Of a DNA stretch of 64,000 nucleotides, positions 56,401-63,546 are shown one piece after another. A program made the translations under genes and the position numbers. Origin of the DNA: JACJYM01 sp965230495 (lineage in GTDB: Bacteria > Bacteroidota > Bacteroidia > Chitinophagales > Saprospiraceae); contig OZ246004.1 of assembly GCA_965230495.1 (NCBI GenBank), positions 2,232,001 through 2,296,000 of the forward strand, given 5' to 3'. Positions within the stretch are counted from its first letter, which is position 1, and each line of letters opens with the position of its first letter. The notes under the pieces were generated by a model. It was given only the letters and a program-made list of their open reading frames with translations. It searched no databases and was not told the DNA's origin.

Positions 56401-58207
56401 CTAAATCACTAAATAAGTAGTTCCCATTTTCATCCGTTTTCGTCTGAGCCACTAAATTGAGGTCTTCATCGTATAGATTAATTAAAAAGTCACAAGCACC
56501 TGGTTCATCGGCATCCTGAAATCCATTTTTATTAACGTCTATCCAAACTAGATTCCCAACCTCTATTTTTGGTGGAGTACAAGTCGCCATAATCTCTCCA
56601 AAACCTGAAGCCTTACCAAAAGTCGTAGTTATATTGCTTTGATATAATTCAATTGCATCAATTCTTTTTCCATTTCTTGAATCAAACCTTATCAATCCTC
56701 CTGAATATGCATTTTCTAACGGATCATAAGCTGCTGCAACAACAGACCCTTCATCTGGAAGTGCAAAAAGGCTACCTATTGTTGTTTCTGGATCGGTCAA
56801 TGGATTTGCTATCCAGTTATCATTAAAGAACTCTCCACCACCTGGCCCTTCTCCATTGTTGGGATGAGCTCCTAAAAATCCGTTGATTCTGGCATTATCT
56901 TCTAATACCCAAATACCGTTATCATAGCCGGCTATCAAAATATCGGGATTTTGCCTATCCAATCTACTTGTAGGTTTTTTACAATATTTATGACCTATTC
57001 TATCGGATAATGCAATAACTAAATTACCCTCATCTGTAAAATCAAGATCCGTTAACCAATGAGCAGTCTCAATACTTTCAGGATCATTATTCCAAAAACC
57101 TTTAATATAATTTGTACTAAATACTCCCTCGAAAAGCTCAGGATTCGTTTTATTAAATCTATACACATGAGCCGAGGACTGTTCTTCTGATTTTGCACTC
57201 TCTGCGGTGCAGGTAACTCCTATGTATAGCTCGTTTTCATAAAACTTAGTCGCAAAAGCATAATATTCTTTGTCCGAACACCCCGGATTAGGGATACTAT
57301 ATATATTGGTCGTTTCTTCTACAGGGTTATCTACATCTATTTCAACTAATTCGTTTTCACTTATATTAATTACATAAAGCTTTTTGAAATCTGGAGAAAA
57401 CTTCATCGATCCCAAACCGAATTTTCCAACTTGAGCTCCATAAGTACAGTCCATTGCATCAGTTACATTTAGGTCTGCTACTTTTACTCCAATATCACTC
57501 AACTTAATAAACAGTTCAGTCTCTTTACTATCAATATTTGTTTTGAAAATAGCATCATGACCATGTTCAGTCAACCCGCTGTTTTGTTTAACAAAAGCCG
57601 CAGAAAATAAACTTCTTTGCCATGGGTGCCACGCTATACCCCAAACGGAACCTGTTTCTCCATGCATAGCAACTTTATCTACAGCACTGTTTTTCTCGAA
57701 ATTGTAAGGAACTGAAATAAGCGTCTCTCCAGTAGAGTTGTCATCTGTATTACCTTGAACAAAACAAGTCAGTAGAACTATTGCATTGTCCTCACAACCG
57801 TTAGCATTCAACATGCCGAATGAATTGTTACAAGATGGAACTTCTGCAAATTGAACCACCGTTCCATTATCCTCTCCTGAATATGCCGGAACTTTGCGAT
57901 TAGGAATATCAAAAATTAATTTGACAGTTTCACCATCGTTAGCACCTGAATAACTATAGTAACCATTTGAATCCGTTTTTATTTCTGCTAACTCTACTCC
58001 TGAGCTATCAAAAATTTTAACCTTGGAATTCGGAATAGGTTTCTCAAAATCATCCCAGATACCATCATTGTTGCTATCAAAATAAACAAACCCCTCTACC
58101 GTATTAGTAGCTGGAACACATTGAGCAATTACATTTTCAGTAAAAAACGTGAATAGAATTAGTACTGAAACGCATATAACTCTAGTAAAGAAATAATGCT
58201 TTCTCAT
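47429..58207 (-). CDS. Giant (3592 aa) SdrD-B / DUF11 / HYR surface protein with dockerin-like, cohesin-like and T9SS type A domains
   Basis: A signal peptide (to ~residue 28) is followed by an SdrD-B-type module, ~32-115 (VYFDSNNDGIWDDFEKPIPN). A propeller-like region lies at ~130-545 (GSVWGIAWHPWQRSLFSAAF), and a second SdrD-B module at ~553-680 (NLVWIDVNKNGFQDADEPG). Three DUF11-type modules span ~684-1150, HYR/Ig modules ~1160-2180, three more DUF11 modules ~2190-2640 (LALIKTIEVDGPYDFGDQ), then HYR modules to ~3190. The dockerin-like pair is at ~3251-3302 (GVSTLDLVLIQRHILKL; ADINDDDKISASDL), the cohesin-like domain ~3380-3500 and the T9SS type A domain from ~3506 (LQNMPNPWVDKTLVDF). Each DUF11 block ends in an acidic linker with DDHDP. 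It is probably an exported, calcium-stiffened surface fibre or adhesin; that role is inferred. Confidence 0.92.
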   Translation of the reverse strand: MRKHYFFTRVICVSVLILFTFFTENVIAQCVPATNTVEGFVYFDSNNDGIWDDFEKPIPNSKVKIFDSSGVELAEIKTDSNGYYSYSGANDGETVKLIFDIPNRKVPAYSGEDNGTVVQFAEVPSCNNSFGMLNANGCEDNAIVLLTCFVQGNTDDNSTGETLISVPYNFEKNSAVDKVAMHGETGSVWGIAWHPWQRSLFSAAFVKQNSGLTEHGHDAIFKTNIDSKETELFIKLSDIGVKVADLNVTDAMDCTYGAQVGKFGLGSMKFSPDFKKLYVINISENELVEIDVDNPVEETTNIYSIPNPGCSDKEYYAFATKFYENELYIGVTCTAESAKSEEQSSAHVYRFNKTNPELFEGVFSTNYIKGFWNNDPESIETAHWLTDLDFTDEGNLVIALSDRIGHKYCKKPTSRLDRQNPDILIAGYDNGIWVLEDNARINGFLGAHPNNGEGPGGGEFFNDNWIANPLTDPETTIGSLFALPDEGSVVAAAYDPLENAYSGGLIRFDSRNGKRIDAIELYQSNITTTFGKASGFGEIMATCTPPKIEVGNLVWIDVNKNGFQDADEPGACDFLINLYDEDLNLVAQTKTDENGNYLFSDLEPYKTYFIGIDESNFVGDLMYNKGTYYDFTVNTSDSGDSGLQNSDIDFNGQKATDYLVEIFTQATSHNFDIGLIVYEVNDLALIMEYDGGSCSKVGNITPFKITVENQGTTQDFRYSIGCYLTPNYEFVPELNTAWYQEGNMAILELDNGIDPLNSEEFMLNLRLKEGLVNDYIIYAEIIEFENMDGDNLEDLDSEPDFDVNNDIGGQFESEYDDVMDDSGANDEDDHDPAAPHVFDLALKYEVENQPSNLSVGDKVETKVSVYNQGLITNQYYQLAVHLPEGMDFDTGANPEWTQNGDILYLESDTPLQPNYKSEHELILVVNNSSKEEIIWYAEIAEQKPEDESCDLDSTPDLIPDNDRGGVPNSFTDNLITDDGTEDEDDHDPIKLTVQRIDLALMKTTAKTKVKKGEIVEYEITIYNQGDAPVKQVQIIDYLAEETTCVDPEWNKFDEGMYTKMIVFEDGFAPGDKHVETILVQINANTTKALFENIAEIAAIYDSNGEDISALDIDSKSDKIMDNDLGGVSNSNTDNQINANKEIDEDDHDPALLKLIESGIIATECIASSATVDDGYFRDEIRIIGPPDEEWEVLQVVELYEDPLTDPPVLISVGTTLSETVITPGSTSYYTIEGTYKSGTIYTVRFINNAGDTEEVTNGPSEFERIYVDGRTSICGAATYEYSLTQDILGATYTWSLDNPAGGTINGSGSTVEIDWNGTSGVYNVLVEIVDNVNCYYIASLPVSVGSSDGPMACIGDLQLSLGEDCSLTVTPQMLSSIPLAPDAPYSVMLTDHYGNPIPNATLTAEHVGTSVVAKLIEACSGNSCWSTISIEDKRAPDIICENLSLPCYKIDDFFGPVVSDNCGGEVEMILLDSKTQVLTCDDDFTKYITNQYQAVDQYNNKSEVCEIVMSVERLDLDDIVFPEDLLKSTSTNLLCTEFDTDENGNPSPLVTGVPMIDDVPMYPDFEGSCFTGVGYEDRLIDFSGCVKKVMRTWTVMEGTCFDNDPLQYVQTIEIVDTESPDITCPENITASASASDCMAQVFLPAASAVDACSSELTYNIRVEGGQYYENTSTLMLDLPIGVHEVEYTAEDPCGNSDACSILVEVEDKTAPIVSCDQNTIVGLNSNGIAYLYANTIDDGSTDACGLDFMEIRRVEADNDCGFDNDFDERAQFCCNDVNQGVMVELRVWDLAGNYNSCMVTVVVQDKFGPILQAPSNIEISCEVDYDLNDLSEFGAATVEDACGASLIELTPQEVVDNCRVGYIIRTWESSDANSTVTASQTITIVNNDPFDFVIDWPDDVYVDDDCSQLNLLPENLPEDQAYPRYEESVCDQVGSSFKDLYFPIEDQNGACYKIIRTWTVIDDCQPGELPRMHDQVIMVSNSVAPNITGDCSEVPSVCNNDNDCDNGFISMVMTAEDDCTPNENLVWKIKIDTFTNGDFSDDIEGIGNQAIFSGDFPVGKHRVLWTFEDLCGNVTSCQQDFEVENCEIPLAVCKDTVSIALEFMNADGIDIEMACLTAESLNASSSHPCDYPLTFAFDTLGIMQEMCFSCFDIGFNTKTLYVIDEFGNYDFCEVVIHVQDNNDIDICPTFDLALIKTFNEDESTIQYGSDVTFDITVCNQGSESVVSVEIDDYIPSGYTLNDDDWSLDGNTAHIVLNAGDGIIPAGGIPSTGDSCIIVPITMTLNQVSDINEYINYAEITYGVDELGFTSEMDIDSEAGSNSDAENSVLPDDMNDNDLNGIGEGQGGDDDDHDPAEVPIFDLSLIKVVSTDGPFEYDDDVEFSIEVTNQGNIDANNLVISDYIPCGYEFNSLINPNWVYDDNTRIATRTVASLTVGNSTTISIFLTLAPCDEENAWVNYAEISSAMGGSDIDSTPDSDDDNDSGGVPDTDTDDSTDNTDGDEDDHDPALVEIFDLALIKTIEVDGPYDFGDQVVFDIQIFNQGNVDATDIQVVDYISCGYSFVSSENPDWSLDGDMATVSVDGTLAPGESTTVQITLEVEECGTETTLYNYAEIKSASGTDSDSTPDMIDDNDDTPIDDEINDEDDEDDHDLEDIFLGPCNVDLMAPNCSAKDTMVTLSNTDFIVITPDLIDNGSMDDCSTITYSFEPDTLFCSDEGMNLITMEVTDEAGNTSTCQSTITLDFSFDIECIQDTTIALDQSGMMFIDPIDFIVGDTTICGVDLTFEADPNFVACNLFNTTSMDTITVTGTYLDETSTCEVIVTVIDTLGPVFELDCGVTTSQLCSDPLVLDPEADDNCFPELITYEVVDSIISVNQCGIGNRSYTFEATDHLGNTSSCTAIIDITGPDNPFDLENTNYQSLPDTIVIDDCTSTQPGEIEGGALIASVPDELCALVSIDYNDTNLTPGGICQDTIERLWTVVDSCQSITPDSLATFYFTQILLVIDTFPPMITAPGDTLIELMTVDCEAFIDLSGVSVTDCSTNLVVSNNSPYSDDPNSLDASGTYPAGDTEITLTAIDDCGNEAEYTYTVTVYDTIGPMVECFKIFKDIEDDLMVDVFPEDFIFSITNDCNGDLDFSFSGTDPDVDIDTYDCDDLGDHTLFIYWFDGNGELIDSCKTLLTVLDPNDFCPMSLVDLTGTVLTPNGNPINNVSIRLEGSGLPEEMTDNGNYAFPDMPRGGEYTVIPQRDDEPLLGVSTLDLVLIQRHILKLSTLDSPYKLIAADINDDDKISASDLVELRKVILGILPTFKNNTSWKTIDARHEFLEPEDPFLAGYPIIRYIPELYGRMYADFTGVKIGDVNESVEDNLDKKSKSQSRELLSTEIMLEDRFVEEGEVFSLDLKISDKEFYGMQMALNVRGLEALDISCEAVSDKSFGHNLKGGEVKFNIASGSILSDETTVRIEFKAIASGRISELIDLDKVFTSELYTKEMSTLNVELRWDNVEVYEELTLLQNMPNPWVDKTLVDFYSPKDQGVELIVRNVDGKVLYSKNVDSQKGWNSEMLFSENINSNGVLIIEINDGYSSVNKRTILLNK
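50250..55760 (-). repeat. Six acidic DxD linkers (DDHDP) separating DUF11 modules inside the 3592-aa gene
   Basis: The linkers lie near 55700-55810, 55240-55350, 54750-54850, 51150-51290, 50690-50810 and 50250-50350. Each reads roughly D-x-D-S-x-P-D...N-D-x-G-G...D-E-D-D-H-D-P. The spaced Asp/Asn/Gly pattern resembles calcium-binding thrombospondin-3-type loops. The last copy is degenerate (DDHDLED). Confidence 0.75.
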
Positions 58208-58496
58208 TTTTCGACCTTAGTTGTTTTAAATAAAATACTACTAGGTCCTATTCTATTCTTATTAGATGCTGATGCATCTTCAGGTAGATATGAAGGGGAA
58301 TAGATCTACTAATCCCTACTTCACAGGGCAAATATAAAGATTATTAATAATATGTAATTATATATTACGATATTTTTTAATTTATTTTAAATTACAATAT
58401 ATATATAATTGATTTACAAATCATTATACATATATTTATTCAAATATAATTCAACATATTGAGCCTTATTCATTTAACTTATGAAGAAAAAAGCAA
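58208..58496. other. 289-base AT-rich gap with probable promoter of the 3592-aa gene
   Basis: On the minus strand TATATTTG (58329-58336) fits the -7 box and would give a leader of about 115 bases ending AACTAAGGTCGAAAA before the ATG. The rest (58340-58496) is AT-rich with no gene or clear terminator seen. Confidence 0.4.
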
Positions 58497-59459
58497 TTAT
58501 TCTTTAATAATGTCTTCAATTATGATTTTTCCGTGATGCCTCGTATTTTCTATAAATAATTTACTTGTATAAACACCACTAATTATGACTCCCGCTAAAT
58601 ACAATCCTTTTCTATTTGATTCCAATTTCTGATTATGCTTCGGTGTTTTTCCACCATCCTTCAAAATTTCAATGCCCATAGATTCTAAAAACTCATAATT
58701 CGGGTGATATCCTGTCATTGCTAATACATAATCGTTATCAATGTTAATTATTTTATTTGGAGTTCTAACTTCAACATTTCCGTCACTTATAGAAAGCACC
58801 TCACTATTGAAATAGGCTTTAATCGATCCTTCTTTGATTCTATTATTAATGTTTGGTAATATCCAGTACTTAACTCCTTTATATAGTTCTGATTCTCTGA
58901 CGATCATTGTAACTTCTGCCCCTTTTTGCCAACACTCAAGTGCTACATCACAAGCACTGTTAGCTCCTCCTATTACAACAACCCTCTTTCTTATGTATTC
59001 ATGCACCTCATTATAATAATGTCTTACTTTTGGGAGCTCTTCGCCAGGAACAGATAGATTGTTTGGATTATCATAAAATCCAGTTGCAACAATGACTTTT
59101 CTACATCTGTAAGTACTCTTTGATGTAATAATCTCAAATCGACCATCTTCACCCTCTACGGACAATACTTTTTCGTTGGTATTTATATTTAGATCAAAAT
59201 GAAAAATTAATCGCCTATAATACTCTAAAGCTTCATTTCTCGTGGGCTTATCCAAATGTGAAATAAAAGGAATATTACCAATTTCTAACTTTTGGGAAGT
59301 TGAAAAAAAGGTCATATTTCTGGGAAAATTATATATAGAATTGACTATAGTCCCTTTTTCAATAATGATATAGGAAAGTCCAACCTTCTCCAATTCAATC
59401 GCACAACTAATTCCTGTTGGTCCACAACCAACAATAATTACATCGTACCTCTTATCCAT
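58497..59459 (-). CDS. ypdA: YpdA-family FAD/NAD(P)-dependent thiol-disulfide reductase (putative bacillithiol disulfide reductase)
   Basis: The 320-residue flavoprotein has the FAD Rossmann motif VIIVGCGPTGISCAIELE at residues 7-24, the YpdA-typical NFPRNMTFFSTSQKLEIGNI near 45-65, and a second NAD(P) motif VVVIGGANSACDVALECW near residue 160. CATGFYD-like VATGFYDNP and LAMTGYHPNYEFL follow. Unlike thioredoxin reductase it lacks a CxxC pair. In Firmicutes YpdA reduces bacillithiol disulfide with NADPH; many Bacteroidota carry it. The ATG overlaps the stop of the upstream type B T9SS cargo gene by one base (TAATG), so it is translated in coupling with it, an unexpected pairing of cytosolic redox and export genes. 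Confidence 0.88.
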   Translation of the reverse strand: MDKRYDVIIVGCGPTGISCAIELEKVGLSYIIIEKGTIVNSIYNFPRNMTFFSTSQKLEIGNIPFISHLDKPTRNEALEYYRRLIFHFDLNINTNEKVLSVEGEDGRFEIITSKSTYRCRKVIVATGFYDNPNNLSVPGEELPKVRHYYNEVHEYIRKRVVVIGGANSACDVALECWQKGAEVTMIVRESELYKGVKYWILPNINNRIKEGSIKAYFNSEVLSISDGNVEVRTPNKIINIDNDYVLAMTGYHPNYEFLESMGIEILKDGGKTPKHNQKLESNRKGLYLAGVIISGVYTSKLFIENTRHHGKIIIEDIIKE

Positions 59460-61750
59460 TATCTGACAATGGTCACATCTCCTTGAGCCTTTATCTCTCC
59501 GTCTCCATAATCATAAGTTGCCACGTACACATACACACCTATTGGGGCATTTTCTCCACCAGATAGCTTACCATCCCATCTCATGCTAACATCATCAGTA
59601 GTAAAGACTTCTTGCCCCCATCTATTCCAAATCTTTAATTCATAAGAATCAGGAACCAAATTTTCACAAGGATTATAAGGACCAAAAGTTCTATTCTCCT
59701 CATTTTCTAACTCTCTAGTGATTGGAAAAAAGACTGAAGGCCATCTAAGTGACTCCAAAGGATCAATAACCAAATCTTCAGAAAACATATCTCCGCATTC
59801 ATTGGTAATTGTTACAGAATATGTTCCACTTCCGTTGACAATTATCATCTCCTGAGATTCTCCTGTATTCCAAGAATATGAAATTGGAACAAACTCGCTA
59901 TTAATCAAATCAGCATCTAAGGTATAAGAACCGTCAATACAATAATTATCGATAGAATCAATAAGTGCTGTTCCTGATGTGATAATCTCATTTACCTCAA
60001 CAGAAGCATCATCACTATCATTACATTCATCAGTTACAGTAACGGAATAAGTGGTTCCTACTTCTGCGGAAATAAATTGAGTAGTTTCATTGGTACTCCA
60101 TAAATACTCGAAATCAGGTCTTCCGTCCATAATTGATGGTACCAAAATATATTCCTTATTACCTTCTGAGCAATCTAATAAGGTTTGTAGTGTAACCTGA
60201 GGCACCATGCTTCTAGAAACCATAGATGTGTCACACAGGTTATAACAATAATCCTCATCTATCCAAACATTCCTTATAAAAGTGCCCTCATCCAATATTT
60301 GTATCATAGCCGTAGTATCTCCTGTGCTCCACTCATATCGAATAGCTCCTGGCACATCCTCTCCTATAATAGTATCTATGGGTTCATTTGGACAAAAAAT
60401 AAGACTTTCCGGAGTCAAGGTGGTCACCGAATGGGAACCAAAGCTTTTATAAGTAATCTCCACATCTTGAAACTCCTCTCCCTCTTCATAATTCACAACA
60501 AGTGTATCAGAAGTTATGCTTATATCATCAAAACTCACATTTATTTCTTCACCACAAAATGAAAGCTCACCTTCCTGAGTCATATGCATTAAACCCGTAT
60601 AGGATCTGTCGTCTTTCACAAAAGAGCTACTATATATAACACCACCATTCGGCATATCATTAAGTTCTGATAACTCTGTAAACAAATGATCTACATCATC
60701 TAAATGATGAAAAAGTGTAGGCTCTCCGGTTAATCTATCCACTTTTATCATAAAAAACTCAAGTAACATTAAATCCGTTGTGAATCCCGATACGAAGATT
60801 TCATTATTACTATTTACACTTACATCATTAAAAATAGTGGTAGCCACAGGTAATAAATCAGAACTAAAAGATTTAGACCAGATAGGCATTCCGTTGGTGT
60901 CAAGTAACGAGATAAAACTGTTGACTTCAACCCCATCAGTCAATTGTCCTACCATTACAATTTCTCCGGTCGTTAAAACATCAATGGCATTAACAATTAT
61001 GCTGTTGCCTGCAACCTGATAGCTCCTTGCCAAAGATGCATTAAGGTCCTTGTCAATAATTGAGATAGAGCTGCTATTACCGGTTCCACTATTCACTAGA
61101 GTATTTGTTAAATATATCATGGTATCTACCACTACCAAATCATTTAGATCAGAGGTATAGCTAACCGAAAAAGTATCTTGAAACCCTAAAGAAAAATTAT
61201 TAGCGGTAAGGCCGTCCTTATTTAATGAAGCCAAGGAAAGATTGCGATTATCGCCATCATGGCCAATAATTACTAAACTGTCCCTCATATTATCAAGCAA
61301 GGAAATAGTCGTCTCACTATTCACAACTTTACTCCAATTAACATCTGGACCATTGGTAGAAGATAATAAAAGAGACTCTTGCATGTCTTTATTTACCGTA
61401 GCTGAATGGAATACATTACTCTCATTGTTAATCATCACATCTCCTTTAGACAGCACTGTCTCTATACTTTGGTTATCCACAGAATCTATTTTATAAGACT
61501 CCATCACATTTCCTTTATCATTATAATTGGTAAGAACCAGATATCTGATATCAATAGTATCTACGTCATCCTCCATCACATCAAAACTCATATAGCCACC
61601 ACCAGCCAATGAAAGAGATGAAAGATTAACCATTAAGGAATCTCCACTAACTTCATAAAGTCTTTGAAAACCTTTTTTTGTGAAATCTTGACAAAAAACA
61701 AAAACCGGTAATACCACCGCTAAACCTAAAAGCCAAGTTCTTAACTTCAT
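59459..61750 (-). CDS. Secreted propeller/Ig-like protein with gliding-motility-type (T9SS type B) C-terminal domain
   Basis: A signal peptide ends VFVFCQ. Residues ~25-400 show blade-like repeats of a beta-propeller (LNDLVVVDTMIYLTNT, GEIVMVGQLTDGVEV, NNEIFVSGFTTDLML). Three Ig/PKD-like modules follow, each with a W-S-T/N-T-G-D/E signature: YEWSTGDTTAMIQI, YLWSTNETTQFIS and YSWNTGESQEMII. The last ~85 residues are a type B (CHU_C) sorting domain: YELKIWNRWGQEVFTTDD and SGGENAPIGVYVYVATYDYG. It is exported by the T9SS, role unknown. A promoter-like pair on the minus strand (TTG at 61806-61808, TATTTTTG at 61777-61784) precedes it. The ypdA gene overlaps its stop. Confidence 0.9.
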   Translation of the reverse strand: MKLRTWLLGLAVVLPVFVFCQDFTKKGFQRLYEVSGDSLMVNLSSLSLAGGGYMSFDVMEDDVDTIDIRYLVLTNYNDKGNVMESYKIDSVDNQSIETVLSKGDVMINNESNVFHSATVNKDMQESLLLSSTNGPDVNWSKVVNSETTISLLDNMRDSLVIIGHDGDNRNLSLASLNKDGLTANNFSLGFQDTFSVSYTSDLNDLVVVDTMIYLTNTLVNSGTGNSSSISIIDKDLNASLARSYQVAGNSIIVNAIDVLTTGEIVMVGQLTDGVEVNSFISLLDTNGMPIWSKSFSSDLLPVATTIFNDVSVNSNNEIFVSGFTTDLMLLEFFMIKVDRLTGEPTLFHHLDDVDHLFTELSELNDMPNGGVIYSSSFVKDDRSYTGLMHMTQEGELSFCGEEINVSFDDISITSDTLVVNYEEGEEFQDVEITYKSFGSHSVTTLTPESLIFCPNEPIDTIIGEDVPGAIRYEWSTGDTTAMIQILDEGTFIRNVWIDEDYCYNLCDTSMVSRSMVPQVTLQTLLDCSEGNKEYILVPSIMDGRPDFEYLWSTNETTQFISAEVGTTYSVTVTDECNDSDDASVEVNEIITSGTALIDSIDNYCIDGSYTLDADLINSEFVPISYSWNTGESQEMIIVNGSGTYSVTITNECGDMFSEDLVIDPLESLRWPSVFFPITRELENEENRTFGPYNPCENLVPDSYELKIWNRWGQEVFTTDDVSMRWDGKLSGGENAPIGVYVYVATYDYGDGEIKAQGDVTIVR

Positions 61751-61776
61751 ATATATGCTTTATAATAATTAGAAAT

Positions 61777-61809
61777 CAAAAATAGAAAGCTTTGATTATA
61801 ACCTTCAAT
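61777..61809 (-). promoter_or_regulatory. Bacteroidota-type promoter of the type B cargo / ypdA operon
   Basis: On the minus strand ATTG is followed after 21 bases by TATTTTTG (TAnnTTTG), giving a start about 20 bases before the ATG at 61750. This is the only site in the window where both elements stand at near-usual spacing. Confidence 0.5.
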
Positions 61810-62035
61810 TTTTTGATATATTTTTATAGCAAATGACTGTATTGTCTATTATAAAAGACTAATTTTTGTTAAATCAAATTTCAATCTATTCTCCTTATCA
61901 TTTTGTTCTCCTGAATCGATTTTATAGGATCGAACGCCCGTGTATTGTGACCTTATGCATTAAATACAGTCTTACTTGTGTAAGCTTCGAATAAAATTGG
62001 CTTATTTTTCTTTAATCAAAACAAAATTTTAAAAA

Positions 62036-63433
62036 ATGTCTTTAAATCTTCTTGATTTAGTAAAAGATCAGGTTACTGGTCAATTAGCAAAAAATGCAAG
62101 TTCCTTTTTAGGTGAATCTGAAAGCGGAGTAACTTCTGCACTTGGAAGTATATTTCCTTCTTTGTTAGGATCTGTAGTAGATAAAGTAGGACAAGGTGAA
62201 TCAGGTGCAAATTCAATCATGAAAATGATTGGTGGTTTAGATGATGGCCTTCTTGACAACATTGGAGGTTTATTCTCTGGCGGTGCAAGTAGCGTAAATG
62301 GTTTATTAAACTCTGGTGGTGGCATCGTTGATTCTCTTTTCGGAAACAAAATAGGCGGTGTAATAGATTTGATCTCAAACGCCAGTGGATTAAAGTCGGG
62401 AAGCACCAGCTCACTTATGAAAATGGCTGCTCCATTTTTAATGAGCCTTATAGGTAAAAAAGTAGCTGGAGGAGGAATCTCCGCTCTTACAGATTTGATA
62501 ATGGGTCAGAAAAGTCATGTAGCCAACGCTATGCCAAGTGGTTTAGGAGGTGTACTAGGTTTCGCATCTAATTTATTCGATTCCGGTAAAGATGCTGCTG
62601 GAGCTGCATTCGACGCAGGTAAGAAAGTAGTGGATGGAGCTGCAGATGTAGCAGGCAAAGCCGCTGGAACAGCTTATGACACTGGTAAAAAAGTGGTAGG
62701 TGGTGCAGTAGATGTTGCAGGTGATGTTGCAGAAGGAGCAGTAAAAACAGGAAGCAGTCTTTTAAAGTGGTTATTACCATTATTATTGGTATTATTAGCA
62801 TTAGGTTTCTTAGCCAGAAAAGGATGCAAGACTGGCGTTGATGTAGTAGATAATGCTGCTGAAAAAACTTTGAGTACTACTGAAAATGTAGTAGACGGTG
62901 CTGCTAATGTAGCAAAGGATGCTTCAGAAGCTGTTGGAGATGCGGCTGCAGGAGCTGTAAATTGGACTTCTGACGCTTTGAAAAGCGTTTTCTCAGTAGT
63001 GGATGAAGCTGCAAAAGCTACTTTGGACAAAATATCTTTCGTAGCCGGAAGTGCTGGTGACCAAATGGTTAAGTTTATAGACGGAGGATTTGACGGTGAT
63101 CCTGTATTCAGATTTAATAATTTGAATTTTGATACAGGTTCTGCAACTATCAAGGATCCTGCAGAAATCAATAACATCGGTGCTATAATGAAGGCTTATC
63201 CAAATCTGAAAATTGAGGTAAGAGGTCATACTGATAATACTGGAGATGCTGAAGCCAATAAAACTCTTTCTGATGCAAGAGCTAACTCGGTAAGAGCAAG
63301 ACTAATAGCTGAAGGAGTAAATGCTTCTAGAATAGCAACTAAAGGATATGGTCAAGAAATGCCTGTTGCTTCTAATGATACTGAAGAGGGCAGAGCCCAG
63401 AATAGAAGAATTGAAGTAGTAATAGTGAAATAA
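62036..63433 (+). CDS. DUF937 - LEA-like repeat - OmpA-domain protein
   Basis: Residues 1-140 match the DUF937 pattern (LLDLVKDQVTGQLA, GSIFPSLLGSVVDKVGQGES, SLMKMAAPFLMSLIGKK), Gly/Ser-rich with short helices. Residues ~180-240 and ~265-320 are Ala/Gly/Asp/Lys amphipathic repeats (FDAGKKVVDGAADVAGKAAG, YDTGKKVVGGAVDVAGDVAE) that look like LEA or apolipoprotein helices. A membrane helix lies between, ~242-260 (LLKWLLPLLLVLLALGFL). The C-terminal ~100 residues are an OmpA peptidoglycan-binding domain: NFDTGSATI, EVRGHTDNTGD, LSDARANSVRARL and RIATKGYGQEMP. It has no signal peptide, so the membrane helix probably places OmpA in the periplasm and DUF937 in the cytosol. Role unknown; wall anchoring is inferred. 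Confidence 0.9.
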   Translation: MSLNLLDLVKDQVTGQLAKNASSFLGESESGVTSALGSIFPSLLGSVVDKVGQGESGANSIMKMIGGLDDGLLDNIGGLFSGGASSVNGLLNSGGGIVDSLFGNKIGGVIDLISNASGLKSGSTSSLMKMAAPFLMSLIGKKVAGGGISALTDLIMGQKSHVANAMPSGLGGVLGFASNLFDSGKDAAGAAFDAGKKVVDGAADVAGKAAGTAYDTGKKVVGGAVDVAGDVAEGAVKTGSSLLKWLLPLLLVLLALGFLARKGCKTGVDVVDNAAEKTLSTTENVVDGAANVAKDASEAVGDAAAGAVNWTSDALKSVFSVVDEAAKATLDKISFVAGSAGDQMVKFIDGGFDGDPVFRFNNLNFDTGSATIKDPAEINNIGAIMKAYPNLKIEVRGHTDNTGDAEANKTLSDARANSVRARLIAEGVNASRIATKGYGQEMPVASNDTEEGRAQNRRIEVVIVK

Positions 63434-63451
63434 GTCATACCCATTGCGAAT

Positions 63452-63487
63452 AAAAGGTGGTTTCTCTTTGGAACCACCTTTTTTTAT
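63452..63487 (+). terminator. Terminator after the DUF937-OmpA gene
   Basis: An 11-bp perfect stem, AAAAGGTGGTT (63452-63462) with AACCACCTTTT (63472-63482), has a 9-base loop and is followed by a T run. Confidence 0.9.
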
Positions 63488-63546
63488 TGTCCTTCTTTTG
63501 AAGAACCTTTCTGTTATTTCTATATTTGAAGTGAAACAAAGGCTAT

